From contig OY855912.1 of NCBI GenBank assembly GCA_963693305.1, positions 9,921,001-9,985,000 on the forward strand: a stretch of DNA of 64,000 nucleotides. The letters are read 5' to 3'. The position numbers and the translations under genes were made by a program. Of this stretch, positions 35,514 through 47,820 are shown one piece after another (the stretch's first letter is position 1; the number at the start of each line of letters is the position of its first letter). The notes under the pieces are model-generated. The model saw nothing but the letters and a program-made list of their open reading frames with translations. It had not been told where the DNA came from and did no database searches. The stretch is from Meandrina meandrites. Taxonomy: Eukaryota; Cnidaria; Anthozoa; Scleractinia; Meandrinidae.

Positions 35514-38500
35514 TTAAGTGGTTAAAATATATTTGATCTTTTGCAACGTCTTATGAACGTCATCCTCCGACACTTGATGGTGAAGAACAAGCCGGAATCG
35601 ATCTGTTCCAGCTGTAAGAATCCTCACAGCTACTCTTGCTTCCGGTGAATCGTTGTCCGTGACGTCAAGCATTCGTTTGACGAGCTCATCGGCCGAAACC
35701 GTGTGATGATTGAGATTGAAGTACACCATGTTGGTTTCGACACTCTTCAGATCCACATCCAAGCCAAGATCTTTCATGTCGTGAATTCCTGTTGAGTAAC
35801 ACCACATGAATTGTGACTCTTGTATAATTGTTAGAAGCAGCAATGGCTTGTGTCATAAGCATGCATTGCAGACCTACAAATGAAACTAGCAAGCATTAAT
35901 GTGTGTTTACTTTGGCTTTGTTTTGTTAAGCTCTCTGATTGGTTTAAATAATCATGTAATGTGTAAAAACCAGTTAGAGCAATCAAAAGAAGACTAATTT
36001 TGCTTTTGATTGGACTGACTAATCTCCCAGAAATATCCATTCCTCATCTCATAGGTTTTTTTGGTTTGAATTCCCCCACCCCTCCCTTCTGGAAATTCCA
36101 GTTAAACTCCATTACTCTTCTTTAACAAAATGGCTTTTGAGACCCTGACTCCCGACCTCCCCTCCCCCCCCCCCCCGCCCCACCTAAGAATTTCCAACGA
36201 CCTTCATGCAGTGGGTATGGATAGCTTCTGAAATTCTGCAACTGGTGTCTTCACCAAGAACACATCAAATATGACATTATGGAGGGGCTCTTGCTTGTAA
36301 AAGATGGTTAAAAATGGATGAAATCTTAACACAAAATAATGCTAACCTTTTGCCAGAATCTGTGCCTTGGAATGATCTAACTGAAGTTTTGGTGCTATGT
36401 TGTCTAATGCATAAATCCCCGCTGCAGCTAACACACCAGCTTGTCGCATGCCGCCCCCTAGAACTTTCCTGTGCCGCCAACACCTGTATGAAATGGACAG
36501 ACAACATGCAACCTTTAAAGCTAACAGATTCATGTAAATTATACAATAAAATGTTGCAAATTTTCAGCATCTTGGTATTGTTAAATGCCAACTGAAACAG
36601 TGCAACACTGTTTACATTTGCCAAGGATAATTTGACTACATTTTTTAAATAAATGCTAAAACACTTGAAAGAAAGATATTTTGGGGGGTAAAAATTGACA
36701 AAGCAGCCCTCTTAACGATGCTCAACAAGACTATACACCACGTTACACTTTCGAGACTGAAACAGCCAGTTATTCAACCAACAACATTTTTGTATCCCAT
36801 CTTGTGACTGAACAAGACAGACATTTAATTACCTTAACAGAGAAAATATTGTGTTTGTTGCCAAACAAGCTTATAAGCAAAATAAAAAAAAGAAAAGAAA
36901 AAATTCATCCTTGAAGAAACCATTTACCTGAAGATGAAATCTTTCTCCCCTGCAATTACAGAACCCACAGGGGCACCAAGACCCTACAAGAAAATGACAG
37001 TTTACTTGTCAGGAAAGACCTAGTACTACTCTGTCATAAATAAGTAATCTGCATAATTTAACAAACACCTGCATTAAGTTTGGAAGGAACCACATTGCAA
37101 GTGCTGGTGCTTTACTCCATGACTAAGAGTAATTTGCTACTTAACGTTTAAGGGAGGCTAGCTAAGTCCTGATTGTACATTACCCACCAGCATAAAGGTC
37201 TGACTCCCAGTCAGAGGCCAAACCTAGATATAAGTATTAAAAGGACTTTTATTTGAGATTCAGGGGCATACATGTAAAATAATGGTTATACATACTAGTA
37301 ACGACATTACTATGAGACTTCTGTAAATATACTTTTTATTAAAAATTATATTAAATCAATCAATACCTTAAACCTTATAGCAACTGGGAGAAAATACTGG
37401 TTGTGGCAATGGTAATTTAGTTGCTAATATTTACTCAGTCCAGTACCAATTATTACCTTTGAAAGACAGAAAGTGACTGAATCAACATGTTGGGTGACCT
37501 GTGCAATGGGAACACCAAGTGCTGTAGCAGCATTGAAAAGGCGTGCTCCATCCATGTGAACCTTAAGTCCATGCTTAGTAGCAAGCTCTTTTACCTGAAA
37601 ACAGAGTAAAGTTGTTGAACTACCAATAACTAAATTCTCATTTCTGATTGATTCTCTGCAAACCTATTTGTTATGCCATGACATGTACAGCTGTCCAATT
37701 TCAACTTTTTCAAACATTAGATCATTGGAATTTGACATCTATGCCGCAGCACACATCAGTTATGGACACTGTTTCTCCATGTAAAACTCACACAAAATAC
37801 CACTGGTTTTCACAGACTTCAGAACACTGCAAATTTTGTTATTACATTCAATTGATGGAGTTCAGGAACTTATGTTGTGCATGACTTTAAATCAGCTTTG
37901 TGCTGATTTTAAAATTATATTACCTACTTAACCCAATTTCACCCTGAATTACACTCCTCAGTCCAGTTCCATAAGCAAATATGTCTGTGTTTGAGCCTAG
38001 CTAGTGGCCCATCAGACAATAGCTTATCCCGGTTTCTGTAGCAAATTAGGCAACTAGGGGTATTTCTACTCGTCCCTAGATGGGATGCTAGTCCATCGCA
38101 TGGTTACCCTAAGGGTTAACCTCAGCTAAAATCCGCTGGTACAGCTGGGTGGAGAGAGGCACTGTGAAAGTAAAGCATCTTGCCTTAGAACTAAACACAG
38201 ATGACCTGCTGGCCATATTTCATGATGAAATTATAAATTATAGAACAGTCTGACACCAAAAGAGCTGCACAACGGAGAGAATTAGTAGATAGACAAAACA
38301 AAGAAGAAAGAAATTTAACCACCATTACCTTTCTTAAGTATTCCAATGGCAACACTCTGCCTCCTGTCCCGTTATGAGTCTGTTCAACACATATCAAGCG
38401 GCTTGTTGGTAGATGGGCATCTCCACTAGAGCGGATTTTGTTTTCTATGTCTAATAAGTCCAGAGTTCCGTCGTTGTTGGTGCGCACTTGCCGTGTGTGT

Positions 38501-41500
38501 ACACCAGCCACTTGTGCAACCCCACCCTGCTCCCACATTATGATATGTGCCGAGTCACCAACAAGGATCTCGTCTCCTCGGCCAGGACAGTGTGCCATCA
38601 CTGATAGATGAAATAACCATTATGGCCCTGATCTTACCTATTACTGATACTTATCAATTATTAGGACAGAATCAAATATTTACCCATTTTGACTAATGGT
38701 TGCCTTCAAAGGGATGTTTGAACAAGAACAGAGCTATTATTAAAACAAAACTCCTTATTATACCAGTACCTGACACCAAATTTCCCATTGTTCCACTAGG
38801 TACAAAGAGAGCAGCATCTTTACCAGTCAGTTCTGCTGCTTTAGCCTGTAAGGCTGGTAAAAAATCAGTAAAACAGGATTATAATAAAAGTTTTTAAAAA
38901 GATATTGTTGTATCTGACCTAAAATTATTAAAAATATATACTAAATTTTGGGCACTTTTCTGTTGCCTTCATCGGAGTAGAATGACTAAAAAATGAATAA
39001 ATTTAAAAGTTCTAAAACTTCTCACGGTCCCTGCTTCAGGAAAAGGGTTGGCACTCATTAACATCTTGGGTGTTCATAGTGGATTAGGCAAAGATTCCAA
39101 AAATAAGTGTTTGTGCTGGCTGCATGCCACGTTCTAGTATTTACAGATAGTTTGGATGAATGTCATGTCCAATCATCTCGGTGTGCTGTTAAATTGCAGA
39201 CTCATTATTGCCTCAAGTACCAGACTTGTGCTCTGCCCCCGGCGCGTTCCAAGATTTTTTGCTTTTGATAGTGTATACAAAAGAACGCAATTTGCACTTC
39301 ACTTAATTATACACGATTCCTGTCACTTGATTCTCATGTGTGGGAGCTCTTCAGGTTTTCTGAACACATCACCAAGTGTTTTGACTAGATGGAAAGCGGT
39401 TTTAACACTTTCTTGATCCAGGATATGCCAAACTCTTGCTTAAGGCAAAAACTGTTGTGCCTCCTGATATTTCTGATTGCACTGGCTTTTAGTCCAAAAT
39501 AATTAGATGCCTATACTACATTAACAGGGCACTTGTATGGCCTTTTATATCCTAAGCAAAGTCTAAACATACAAATATCCCAGAAAATAATGTTCACAGA
39601 ACTTCATCAAGATCAATTGTCAGTATATAACATAAATACAGCATAGTCATCACACTAAAACCAGAAACCCATAAGGGTTGAAACGCGTAACTCCCTATGA
39701 TTTGTATTGTACAAAGCGTTTGAACATTCGTTTGCATAAGTACCATATTTGGAAAATCACGACAAAAAATTCAGCCAATCAAAATTGCAAAATCTGGATT
39801 AAATTCACAGCATGCGCTAGCTCGTGCTAAATGGCGTAATCTTGTTTTTGAACAATTTGGGTTGAATAATGTTAAATTTGGTTAAATTTCTCTGTATCGT
39901 CGTCATTCAGTAGTCTGGAGAACTTCAGTTGATACTCTAGTGAATTTCTTTAGTTTCTGTGAGTAGTTTATGGTGTTTTGGTCGGAATTCAAGTAACTTA
40001 CCGCAAAACCGAAAATTTTGTTGCGTGTGTCATTACGTGTGTAAATTTTGTTGCCAAATTTGGTACTTGGCATAATTGAATATTCAAACGCTGTGAACGC
40101 ACATTACACGTTTCAACTCCTTATGAGTTTCTGCTAAAACCGACAACTTGCTTTGACCAACATGCACAAATTGAGCCCCACTGACAAATCACAGTTCATG
40201 CATTCCTCTCAAGGGTATTTTTTTGTTTGGTAGTTTAGGAACCAGTCGTTATTTAGAGGGGGGGGGGGGGGGGGAGGGGGGAGGAGCTGGTGCAAAAATG
40301 GAGGGAGGCCAAGTTTAAATTCTCCTGACTCTCCCTGTGTGAAGCACATTTTTTGCACCCTCCCCCCCCTTCCTATTTTGCACTCCCTTAGTTGACTATG
40401 CAGAACTTTCAGAAGTAGCCACAAAAACAAAATCAATAGAAAACTGAAAAGTACTAAGAGCATGGAAAAGGTTCCTCAGTACATTTCAGGTACATTTCAT
40501 AACTAGACTACTTGTAGTCGGTCTTTTCTCTAAGGGTCGGAGGAGCGCTTTTATCGGGAACTGGACGAACCACCAGGCGGTATGGACGGGAAGGGCTTGG
40601 GACGAGACGAGAAAAAACCGACTACGGACTCTTTTGTAATTTTTGAGGATATGCCGATATGCCCGTCAGCCGAGCAACGGAGAAGCTGATTGGCCAATTT
40701 AAATTGTGCGCGTGGAATGGCGTCAAGGATCTCGCGATTAACTGCTTTTTTATTTGCATGCGCGCTGCTTTAGCTCGTTATAAACTTTGCTTCAAGACAT
40801 AAAGAAAATTCCGCGCCATAACAAGACTAATAACAAGACGTTAAGAGGCGCTTGGTTGTATTGGATGAATTTTCAAGCTCATTTAAAGGAACTTCGTGAA
40901 ACAAAACACTGCGTTGACGTGTTGACGCAAACACATGATCCGTAACGCCATTGCGTGCGCGCAACTTAAGATTGCGCACATTGGCCAATCAGCTTCTCCG
41001 TTGCTGGGCTGACGGATATCCTCAAAAAATGCATAAGAGTCCACAGTCTATTTTTCCTCGCACGCTGTTGTCTCGCCACAATCTCCCCGTCTCGCGTCTT
41101 AAACCCTAGTTTACAGCATTCCCTTTCTGAATTTCGAGAGAAAAACAGACTGCATGCAGTCTATTTCATAACCTATGCTAAGAAGCTTTAGAAAGTTGAT
41201 CAACTTGTCAAATTAAGACGGATTCCGTTCAAAGTTGGAGCAATAAGTGCAAAACTTAATTACTAAAAATCTACTCATAGTACGGTAACATTTTGCATAT
41301 TATTGAAACATCTGACATTTCAATTCTCTACGTGGCCCCACTAGTTTAACTGGTTTGGCCCCAGCCACACATTTCTTTGAAAAAATTGACAACTTTGGGG
41401 TCCCATATTTCGACGAAGTTGCAACGGGCTTTTATGAAACTTCGTATGAATACTAAATTCGGCATGATAAATCGATCTATGGGGTGGTTTTTTGTCAAAA

Positions 41501-41932
41501 AGAAAAATACGAAAAGTTGTAGTTTTGCGTGATCGACATCCGCGAAACTCCGCCGGTTTACCGATTGAAGCTGAAATGAATTTCTAACGCACCATTTACT
41601 GTTGGGTCATCTCCAAAAACGTCGTCACCCACTTCGGCAGCGGCCATTGCTTGTCTCATTTCCTTGCTGGGTTTAGTCACAGTGTCGCTTCTCAAATCAA
41701 TCACATGGACATCTGATCGCTGCTCATCAAAATCTTGTGCTACTCCACTGGTATACATGCCGCTAAATTGTCTTCGAGGGATTGCGAACTTTTCTGATTT
41801 TTCTCGTTTTCCACTATGAAGAAGTTCACATCGAGGGATGTTTAAGAACGTCGATATCGAGGAGAAGAAACGTCCAGAAATCCCCCTCGAACAAATTCTT
41901 AATTTCCCTCCGAAGCACAGACAGGCTGACAT
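35514..41932 (-). CDS. THA1: Threonine aldolase (PLP-dependent, GLY1/LtaE family)
   Basis: Cleaves L-threonine/L-allo-threonine to glycine and acetaldehyde. Seven minus-strand exons: 41932-41593, 38853-38770, 38600-38329, 37594-37457, 36983-36928, 36483-36347 and 35788-35514. All have GT-AG borders and consistent phases, giving 433 residues. Family motifs: [11 protein letters not shown] (79-89), [52 protein letters not shown] (PLP-contacting Asp247), the Schiff-base lysine K278 in VTFCLSK (last residue of exon 4) followed by [12 protein letters not shown], and [18 protein letters not shown]. The N-terminal ~70 residues exceed bacterial enzymes and are Arg/Ser-rich, suggesting a mitochondrial presequence. 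The gene is head-to-head with GIY-YIG copy A (ATG to TATA box ~450 bp), so they probably share a bidirectional promoter. Intron 1 (2.7 kb) holds inverted-repeat elements. Confidence 0.94.
38030..38190. repeat. Dispersed cnidarian-type interspersed repeat in a THA1 intron
   Basis: GATGCTAGTCCATCGCA, GGTTACCC-like sequence, GGGTGGAGAGAGGCACTGTG and GTAAAGCATCTTGCC occur in the order I remember from a repeat common in anthozoan genomes. I cannot name the family or verify it here. Confidence 0.4.
39655..40146. mobile_element. TIR element in THA1 intron 1
   Basis: The left end AACCAGAAACCCATAAGGG then TTGAAACGCGTAA is the imperfect inverted copy of TTACACGTTTCAACTCC then TTATGAGTTTCTGCT at the right. 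It is about 490 bp with no ORF of note. Confidence 0.55.
40506..41105. mobile_element. TIR element in THA1 intron 1 with ~75-bp arms
   Basis: At about 40627-40700: GGACTCTTTTGTAATTTTTG, GAGGATATGCC, and GCAACGGAGAAGCTGATTGG. At about 40983-41043 the inverse: CCAATCAGCTTCTCCGTTGC ... GGATATCCTCAAAAAATGC. The outer left part is itself palindromic (GTAGTCGGTC/ACCGACTAC). Confidence 0.65.
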
Positions 41933-42219
41933 GTTTTTCGAGTGGCAAAAATTGGCAGGCGCAGTAAAGGCTTTGAGCAGCGGGAAGAGCGGTTCTGGGG
42001 ACGAGAATCGAATGGAAAGGAGGCGAAGGTGGGATTTTTAAATTCGTTCATTGGAACCAACAGCAAAAAAATTAGAAAATAAAGTAAAACAACGAGAAAC
42101 ATGAACTGTAAAACAAACAATTCTATCATTCCAAAAATATGTGCTGAGCCAGCAGTAAAAGTTTCTGACAAAAGAACTTTACAAGATTGCATCATTCTAG
42201 CGTCGTATAACATCACGAA

Positions 42220-42410
42220 TGTGTAAACTATAAAGGGAAACATCCCTTATTTGATTGGCCAATCATAATAAAGAATTGTTAAAAAGAGGTTTTCTTATTG
42301 GTCAGAAAGTCAGGATAAACTAAAAAATAAACGTAATGTCGTGGCGTCTAAACTCAAATAAACATGACTTCATGGGGTCTATATATTACAGACTACAGAG
42401 ACAGAAGCGC
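42220..42410 (+). promoter_or_regulatory. Shared THA1/GIY-YIG copy A promoter
   Basis: It contains AAAGGGAAACATCCCTTA (about 42229), an inverted CCAAT pair TTGGCCAATC, a further ATTGGTCAG, and a TATA box TATATATTA (42380-42388) for the + strand. Expected transcription start is about 42410. The same module order is seen in units B, C and D. Confidence 0.65.
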
Positions 42411-42474
42411 GAAATTCAAATCAGCGAGAAGACATTCTGTTCACAAGATCAGTGGAATTGTGCTTTCGAGAGAG
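42410..42474 (+). other. Non-coding leader exon 1, GIY-YIG copy A
   Basis: It lies between the TATA box and a GTGAGT donor (42475) and contains no ATG. A predicted second leader exon at 42840-42900 follows CTTTAG and ends at GTGAGA. This parallels the two-leader layout of units B-D, though exon 2 differs in sequence. Confidence 0.5.
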
Positions 42475-43619
42475 GTGAGTTAATTTCTTGATAAACTTTA
42501 TCCCTGGTAGTTTCAGTAGAACATCGACAGGGCCAGATTACAGTCAGTGTTCAATATTGCGTGTCGCTTGCGACCTGCAGCTACTGTCTTCACGCATGTT
42601 ATAAACCTGGTCGTGAATCACAGGGTATGTTGATGAAATAGCTCATTTATGGTAGATCAATTTCGGATAGTAACTGACACTTGAGTTCCTTCAAAGAATG
42701 TTTTCACAGTTGTATAAAATGTTAAGAAAAAAAAAGTGAATGTCTTTTATCATTGCTAAAAATGTCAATGTGATCGTGTTATTACCGTTCTCAGACTGCC
42801 GAGCGACTTGTTTATCAAAACCATGTTTTCTCTCTTTAGACTCGGACAATAAACCGAAAAAGTCTGTTCCAGCCAAAAGAAAAAGACATTTGAACCGAAG
42901 GTGAGAACAAATTTCTTCTTTGATATTCATAATCATGATCTAAAGTAAACGGATTGATTTTTTGCGTCTGCAGCCTGTTGACTTGAAGTAGACTGTCTGA
43001 CCTTCGTTCGTCAATATTACGCTTGCTTTTATCGGCTGTTCGCAGCATTGTTAAAAGAGCGACTACTGACTAGCTAGGCCTTATGCCAGATAACTGCCGA
43101 TACCCGAGTCTAGTTTTCGAATTCCCTCGGATATAATTTTTATCGCGATCGAGCGATCATATAGAAAACTGTGTTTTAAAACATGATTCAGTTTTGTCTC
43201 GTGATAACTGAGTTGATCGTTTCCTGAAAGAGGTCACGCAATACAACAAGTGGCCACAAGTCAACAGTCTCTTCAAGCTGTTGGTTTCTCCTCCATAAAA
43301 CACTCGCCTTCAAGAGCAAACAGTCGTATTTTTGCGAACGCGCTCAGTCTTCGAACGAGAGATCTGGAGCGAATGTCAAAACGGAGAGTGAGACTGGGGA
43401 GCGCGGCCCTTCACCCATCTTTAGTTCAGTCCAGATCTGCAACGACATCCGCAATCCCTCTCCCTCCACATTTCACTTTTCACTTTCTTTGTTCTGTTTT
43501 TACGGGGATACACTTTACTACCGAATGGAGTTGTACTTAGATGTATGGATGTACATGTATAGTAGAAAACTAGAGAAAGGCATGTATAACTAAAGGGCAT
43601 CTTTCTTTGTCAACAGATC

Positions 43620-43988
43620 ATGGCTAATCACATTTGCGATAAACTAATACGTGAACAGTGGCAGAAATACACGGATGCCTCAATCATACCTCACGTGGGA
43701 GGCATTTATGTGATTGGAGTTTTGCGGCCAGGCCGAAGGAACACCAAATATATCTACCTGGGACATTCCAAAGATGTTCATATCCGTATTCAACAACATA
43801 AATACGGTCAGCAAAAGATCGACGGGTTTGTCAAACGGAGCTTAAAGAGAAACGGGGGAAAAAATCTTCGGGTAAAGTGGGTTAAAGATAGAAGGCACAG
43901 AATTAACGAGGGACTGTATATTACGTGCATGGAAAACAAGCTTCACTACAGACTAAAATACAACATGAAAGGTGCAGGAAACAATTAA
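43620..43988 (+). CDS. Stand-alone GIY-YIG nuclease-fold protein, copy A
   Basis: 122 residues in one coding exon. A pyrimidine-rich acceptor ending CAACAG (43616) lies three bases before the ATG, so the upstream exons are leader only. The protein is a minimal GIY-YIG domain: GIY (28-30), YLG (46-48), catalytic Arg56 in HIRIQQH, the metal-binding Glu105 in CMENKL, and Asn115 in LKYNM. All five residues expected for the active site are in place. It has no RING finger (unlike SLX1), ankyrin/LEM domain (unlike ANKLE1) or reverse transcriptase (unlike Penelope elements). It is basic, consistent with nucleic-acid binding. Relative to copies B and D it is the most divergent family member. AATAAA is at 44254. 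Target and role are unknown. Confidence 0.82.
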   Translation: MANHICDKLIREQWQKYTDASIIPHVGGIYVIGVLRPGRRNTKYIYLGHSKDVHIRIQQHKYGQQKIDGFVKRSLKRNGGKNLRVKWVKDRRHRINEGLYITCMENKLHYRLKYNMKGAGNN

Positions 43989-44253
43989 GATGAATGTTCA
44001 GCAGAAACCACACAGGAAACATATTGTTTGATTTCTTCTTACACATTCTGAAAGTTTAATGTTTTGTTTCTACCAAGTAAATGCTACAACATTTGTAAGT
44101 AGAAATAGAAACTGACTTACTGTAATTTTTATCGTATTTTATTGTAATTTTTATCGGTTTTTATAGTTATTTATACAGCGATCATTTTGTATTTTTTTAT
44201 CTTGTAATGTAATTTTAGGCCATTAACATCGAAAAGCCCCTCTGGGAAGTGTT

Positions 44254-44259
44254 AATAAA
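44254..44259 (+). terminator. Poly(A) signal of GIY-YIG copy A
   Basis: AATAAA in GTTAATAAAATTT, 266 bp after the stop codon on the same strand. Confidence 0.55.
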
Positions 44260-44264
44260 ATTTG

Positions 44265-45245
44265 TATTGTATTCTACTGTAACATTGATTTGCAGCGTTT
44301 TCAATGAATGTGTGAACTTTGTTCCTGAAAGCAAAGCGGGGATTACACTTATGGCTGCAAAAAATAGCTTTTTAGGTGAAATGGAAACGAATCTTAGAAG
44401 GATCAGTTAGCCTGCACGCCTGCACGCGGGTCATCTATGGCCTTCTTGCGTTAGCTTTGACTACATTTCTGTTTCTGTTTTTCGTTTTTTTTTTTGTGGT
44501 TTAAATTTGCCCAGTTCAGTAAGCATCCCGGCTACTGTCAGCCCAGCTTGGCAAACTCATGATTACTCTCAGGTCGACCAAATATACTTTCAACGTAGGT
44601 TTACATTGCGGACTGTGCCAAATACTGCAAATATAAGTTTCACGAGCTTTTTTTCGATGACTCCCCTGATTTGTTAACGTTTACACGGAACCGAGTAGGA
44701 AGGCAATAGAGGGACCTTCCGAATTGCACGGTGCATGAACTGTTTTTATAAACCTAAATTAATTTACCTTCCAAGATAGAGATTAGCCGTACTACGATTC
44801 TTCTGGACTGACGAATGATTCACAAAAGCCGGAGTTAGAGAGGTGCTCCAATTTAGTGCCCAAACACTTTTTCGCAGAAACGTCACACCTCAGTGATTGA
44901 TCTCCATTAAACTTCGAGTCGAAAAGTTTGGCTTTTCGTCACGGAAGTACTCCGTTACATGGAAACTGTAAAGCACCCCACGACTTTCGTTCTCCTCGAA
45001 GGACTAGGGGCAAAACACAAGACCTGCATGAGAAAAATACACATGTGCCTTTTCCGCTCAAATCATGTTTCACTTCCTCTTTCTTCTCTTCTTGCTCGAA
45101 GATCCTAAACATGGTTTGCTCGCAGTGTTTGAACTGATAGCCACTGTAAGCGTTAATGAAATTAGAAATCAATCTGCAAACATTCAAATCAAGAATCAAG
45201 GCGCGTGAGTCGAGAGTGTCATACTCAATATCCAAAGAAATCAAC
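44265..45245. other. Duplicated 3' flank between units A and B
   Basis: Segments here (GCAGCGTTTTCAATGAATG, AGGATCAGTTAG, GGAAGGCAATAGAGGGACC) recur in the same order after copy D (63447-64000), and the first recurs at about 49928. This shows that the 3' flank was part of the duplicated unit. No gene seen. Confidence 0.6.
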
Positions 45246-45640
45246 CACTGGGATCATTGTCACCCACTTCGGCAGCAGCCATTGTTTGTCTCATTTCCTT
45301 GCTGGGTTTAGTCACAGTGTCGCTTCTTAAATCAATCACACGGACTCCAGATTGCTGCTCATCAAAATCTTGTTCTACTCTACTTGCATACATGCTGCTA
45401 TAAATTGTCTTCGGGGGATTGTAGACTTTTCGTGTTCTCCAATTTGAAGTAGTTTACATCGATGGCCTTGAAAGAGCGGCCATATATCGAGGAGAACAAA
45501 CATGGATAATTCCTCCTCGAGCATAGTGTTAATTTCCTTCGCAGTCCAAAGCAAAGAGGGGCTGTATCCCCGATAGCCGATTGGCAAAATCTGGCAGGCG
45601 TTCTTTGGGCAGATGGAAGGGGAGCTCTCGGGACGAGAAG
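45246..45640 (-). pseudogene. Relic of threonine aldolase exon 1 (unit B)
   Basis: In the THA1 orientation, this segment translates to pieces matching THA1 exon 1: LCFG...KLTLCSRR...FSSI, then after a frame change IPRRQF, then after a further stop QDFDEQ...[27 protein letters not shown]. The [12 protein letters not shown] end is shortened to GDNDPS. It has frameshifts and stops, and no downstream THA1 exons follow, so it cannot encode an aldolase. It sits upstream of GIY-YIG copy B exactly as THA1 sits upstream of copy A, which marks it as a passenger of the duplication. Confidence 0.85.
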
Positions 45641-45769
45641 GAAATGGAAAGGAGGGATTTTTAATTTCATTCCAAATGAGCCCTAAACATGAACTGTTTT
45701 TTTCGAAAACAAACCGTATATAAGAAAAATTGTATCATTCCAAAAATATGTGCTTAGCCAGCACTTGCG

Positions 45770-46050
45770 GTTTCCGGGGGAAATGTCCCTTCCGGTTGTC
45801 TGAAAATAATTTTATCAAAACATCTGAAGATATTGCATCATATAATCGAATACAATCGAAATATAACGACAAAAATGCTCAAAACGAGCAGTTTATAGGG
45901 GAAATATCCCTTTACCTTGTTTACAGCTACTACAACTGTAAATGAAACTTCTAAGTGGGGAAATAACCCTTTGCTGATCGGCCAATCAGGATATAGAATA
46001 TTGAAATGAGGCCAAGGCCTTGATTGAGGCTATATATTTCGGTGCCTGTA
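45770..46050 (+). promoter_or_regulatory. GIY-YIG copy B promoter
   Basis: Three GGGAAAT..CCC near-palindromes (about 45777, 45898, 45957), a CCAAT element in GATCGGCCAATCAG, an AAGGCCTT motif, and a TATA box TATATATTT at 46031-46039. Module order and spacing match units C and D. Confidence 0.65.
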
Positions 46051-46059
46051 AAATAACGC

Positions 46060-46720
46060 GCCAAGTTCAAATCAGTAAACACTCCTATCCGGAAAAAGTT
46101 TTAATTCTCAAGATAGAATCAAACTGAGTTGAAAAAACTCGAGGTTAGTTACTTTGCTGACACTTGTTGTCGTTCGATAGGATTTACTTATTTATTTGAA
46201 CCGACACAACTAAGTCAACTAAGAAATGAAATCGGACGAGTCGAATGTATATTTGACTTATATTGCCATTCTCTAGTCATATCCATACACAGTAAAACGT
46301 TAGTAGGTTTTTATCAACGTCGTATGAATGAATGTAGGGGCTGTGAAACGATATTTTCATATTTGTGACTCCTTTTTAGATTAAATTTAGACACGTTCGA
46401 GCAGCCCTTCTTGTTCTTAGTCCGTAGAGCTCGAAGCGAACTAAAAGCGCGCGAGTGGAAAAATGACCGTTGAGAATCCATCTTTTCCACTAGCGCGCTT
46501 TTTTCGCTTATGATCTATTGTAATCTGTGCGAGTTCTGTTACTATAGTAAAGTCTGCGATCGGTCTTGGAGTTAGAGCTAGCTAGCCCTCGCTAAATTAG
46601 GGACACAGTACTGCCAAAGGACGTAATGTTTACACCAATTTGTTTCTTACAGCGCATAAGAAGCTACAGCGAATCCTTGAAGTCTCGTGAAGTCGGCTTT
46701 CTGAGCACTGCGTTAACAAG
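46060..46720 (+). other. Leader exons 1 and 2 of GIY-YIG copy B
   Basis: Exon 1 runs from about 46060 to the GTTAGT donor at 46144. Exon 2 is 46653-46720 (TTCTTACAG acceptor, GTAAGA donor). Neither contains ATG, so the first ATG of the spliced mRNA is the nuclease start. Exon 2 is nearly identical in unit D (61495-61562) and similar in unit C (51096-51172). Confidence 0.6.
46434..46510. promoter_or_regulatory. Conserved intronic hairpin in leader intron 1
   Basis: AAAAGCGCGCGAGTGGAAAA faces TTTTCCACTAGCGCGCTTTT around a loop containing CCGTTGAGAATCCATC. The same stem-loop is present in unit C (50834-50905) and unit D (61274-61352), with substitutions on both sides of the stem. Confidence 0.55.
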
Positions 46721-47289
46721 GTAAGAACAAAATAATACCAGGTTTTTTTTTTCACATTAGCTACCTCGATCGATACTGGCTTGATCATGGCCACATATTT
46801 ATTTATATATTGATTTCTCGACTATAAATTTAAGAAGCTGTCGTCGGTGTATTGCTCCATTGGTATAACCAACTGGCTGCAGGGCTTTCCTGTGTACGTG
46901 TACTGGCAAAAAACGATTGTTTGAATAAAGGAAGATGGTAGATATTTTAACTGTAAAAGTAATTTTGGTGACCGAGCTCGAATCGGATAAGAAGTATGAT
47001 TTCTCAGAACTTGTTTGTTCAAGCGTGAGAGTATTTTTCTTAGAAAGCGTCACGCAAGAAGCGCGCCAAATATTCTCGCGAAATCTTCTTCCCAGGGCCC
47101 TTTTGACGAGGGCCCTGGAGTTTATGCGGTGGACTGGGCTGATTTCAGTTTCTGGTGTAAAAAGAAGATTTGTTGTTTATTTCTTTGTTTGGTTGTGGCG
47201 AGCTGTCTTTTTAAATTTAATTAATTATTCGAGTCATTGGATCGATTTTTTTATTGGGAATATATGATAATATTTTATTTACATTTTTT

Positions 47290-47601
47290 TGATCATGTGT
47301 GATCAGGTCGAAGCTGCTTCCCATCCGTGGCCCGGCCTTCCTGTAAATGGTTTTGTAACCACGTTAGACTGCTGCGAGCCGTCGGTTTTGTTCCTGAAAT
47401 CCTACGTGCGATCTGAAAAAGTAAAATTCTGCAAATCAGAGAAAAAAATGAGGAGTGATCTCGATTCGCATAATTCACATTGGTTCGCGTTTCCGCGTCG
47501 CACGCTAAGAAAAAAAGTACACTGCTTGTGGTCTACAACCACGAGAAAAATGACGGTCGGTAACAACGGTTTTGATTTAATTTATTGATCACATGTGATC
47601 A
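47290..47601. promoter_or_regulatory. Paired TGATCAC(A/G)TGTGATCA palindromes, unit B
   Basis: TGATCATGTGTGATCA (47290-47305) and the exact palindrome TGATCACATGTGATCA (47586-47601) bracket about 280 bp in the leader intron. Unit D has the same pair at 62170-62185 and 62445-62460. The cores include CACATG/CACGTG E-box sequences. Confidence 0.5.
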
Positions 47602-47820
47602 AACACAAAAGGGTTAAGGTCTAGGGTCTGCACCCTCCCACCCACCCACCCACCCCCTCCCTACCCTGACGTTTCACCGGTTTACTTTGTTCTCTTTTTA
47701 CGGCTTTGTTCTCTTTTACACTATACTGAGTAGAGTTGTAGTTATGAATGTACACATATAGTAGAAAACTGGAGAAAGAAAAGTGTAACTACAAAGCATC
47801 TTTCCTTTGTTTGTCAACAG

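Noticed and set aside
43250..43540. 96-codon frame in the GIY-YIG copy A leader intron
   Set aside because: It starts at GTG, lies within the predicted intron, is Ser/Arg-rich without a domain, and has no counterpart in units B or D.
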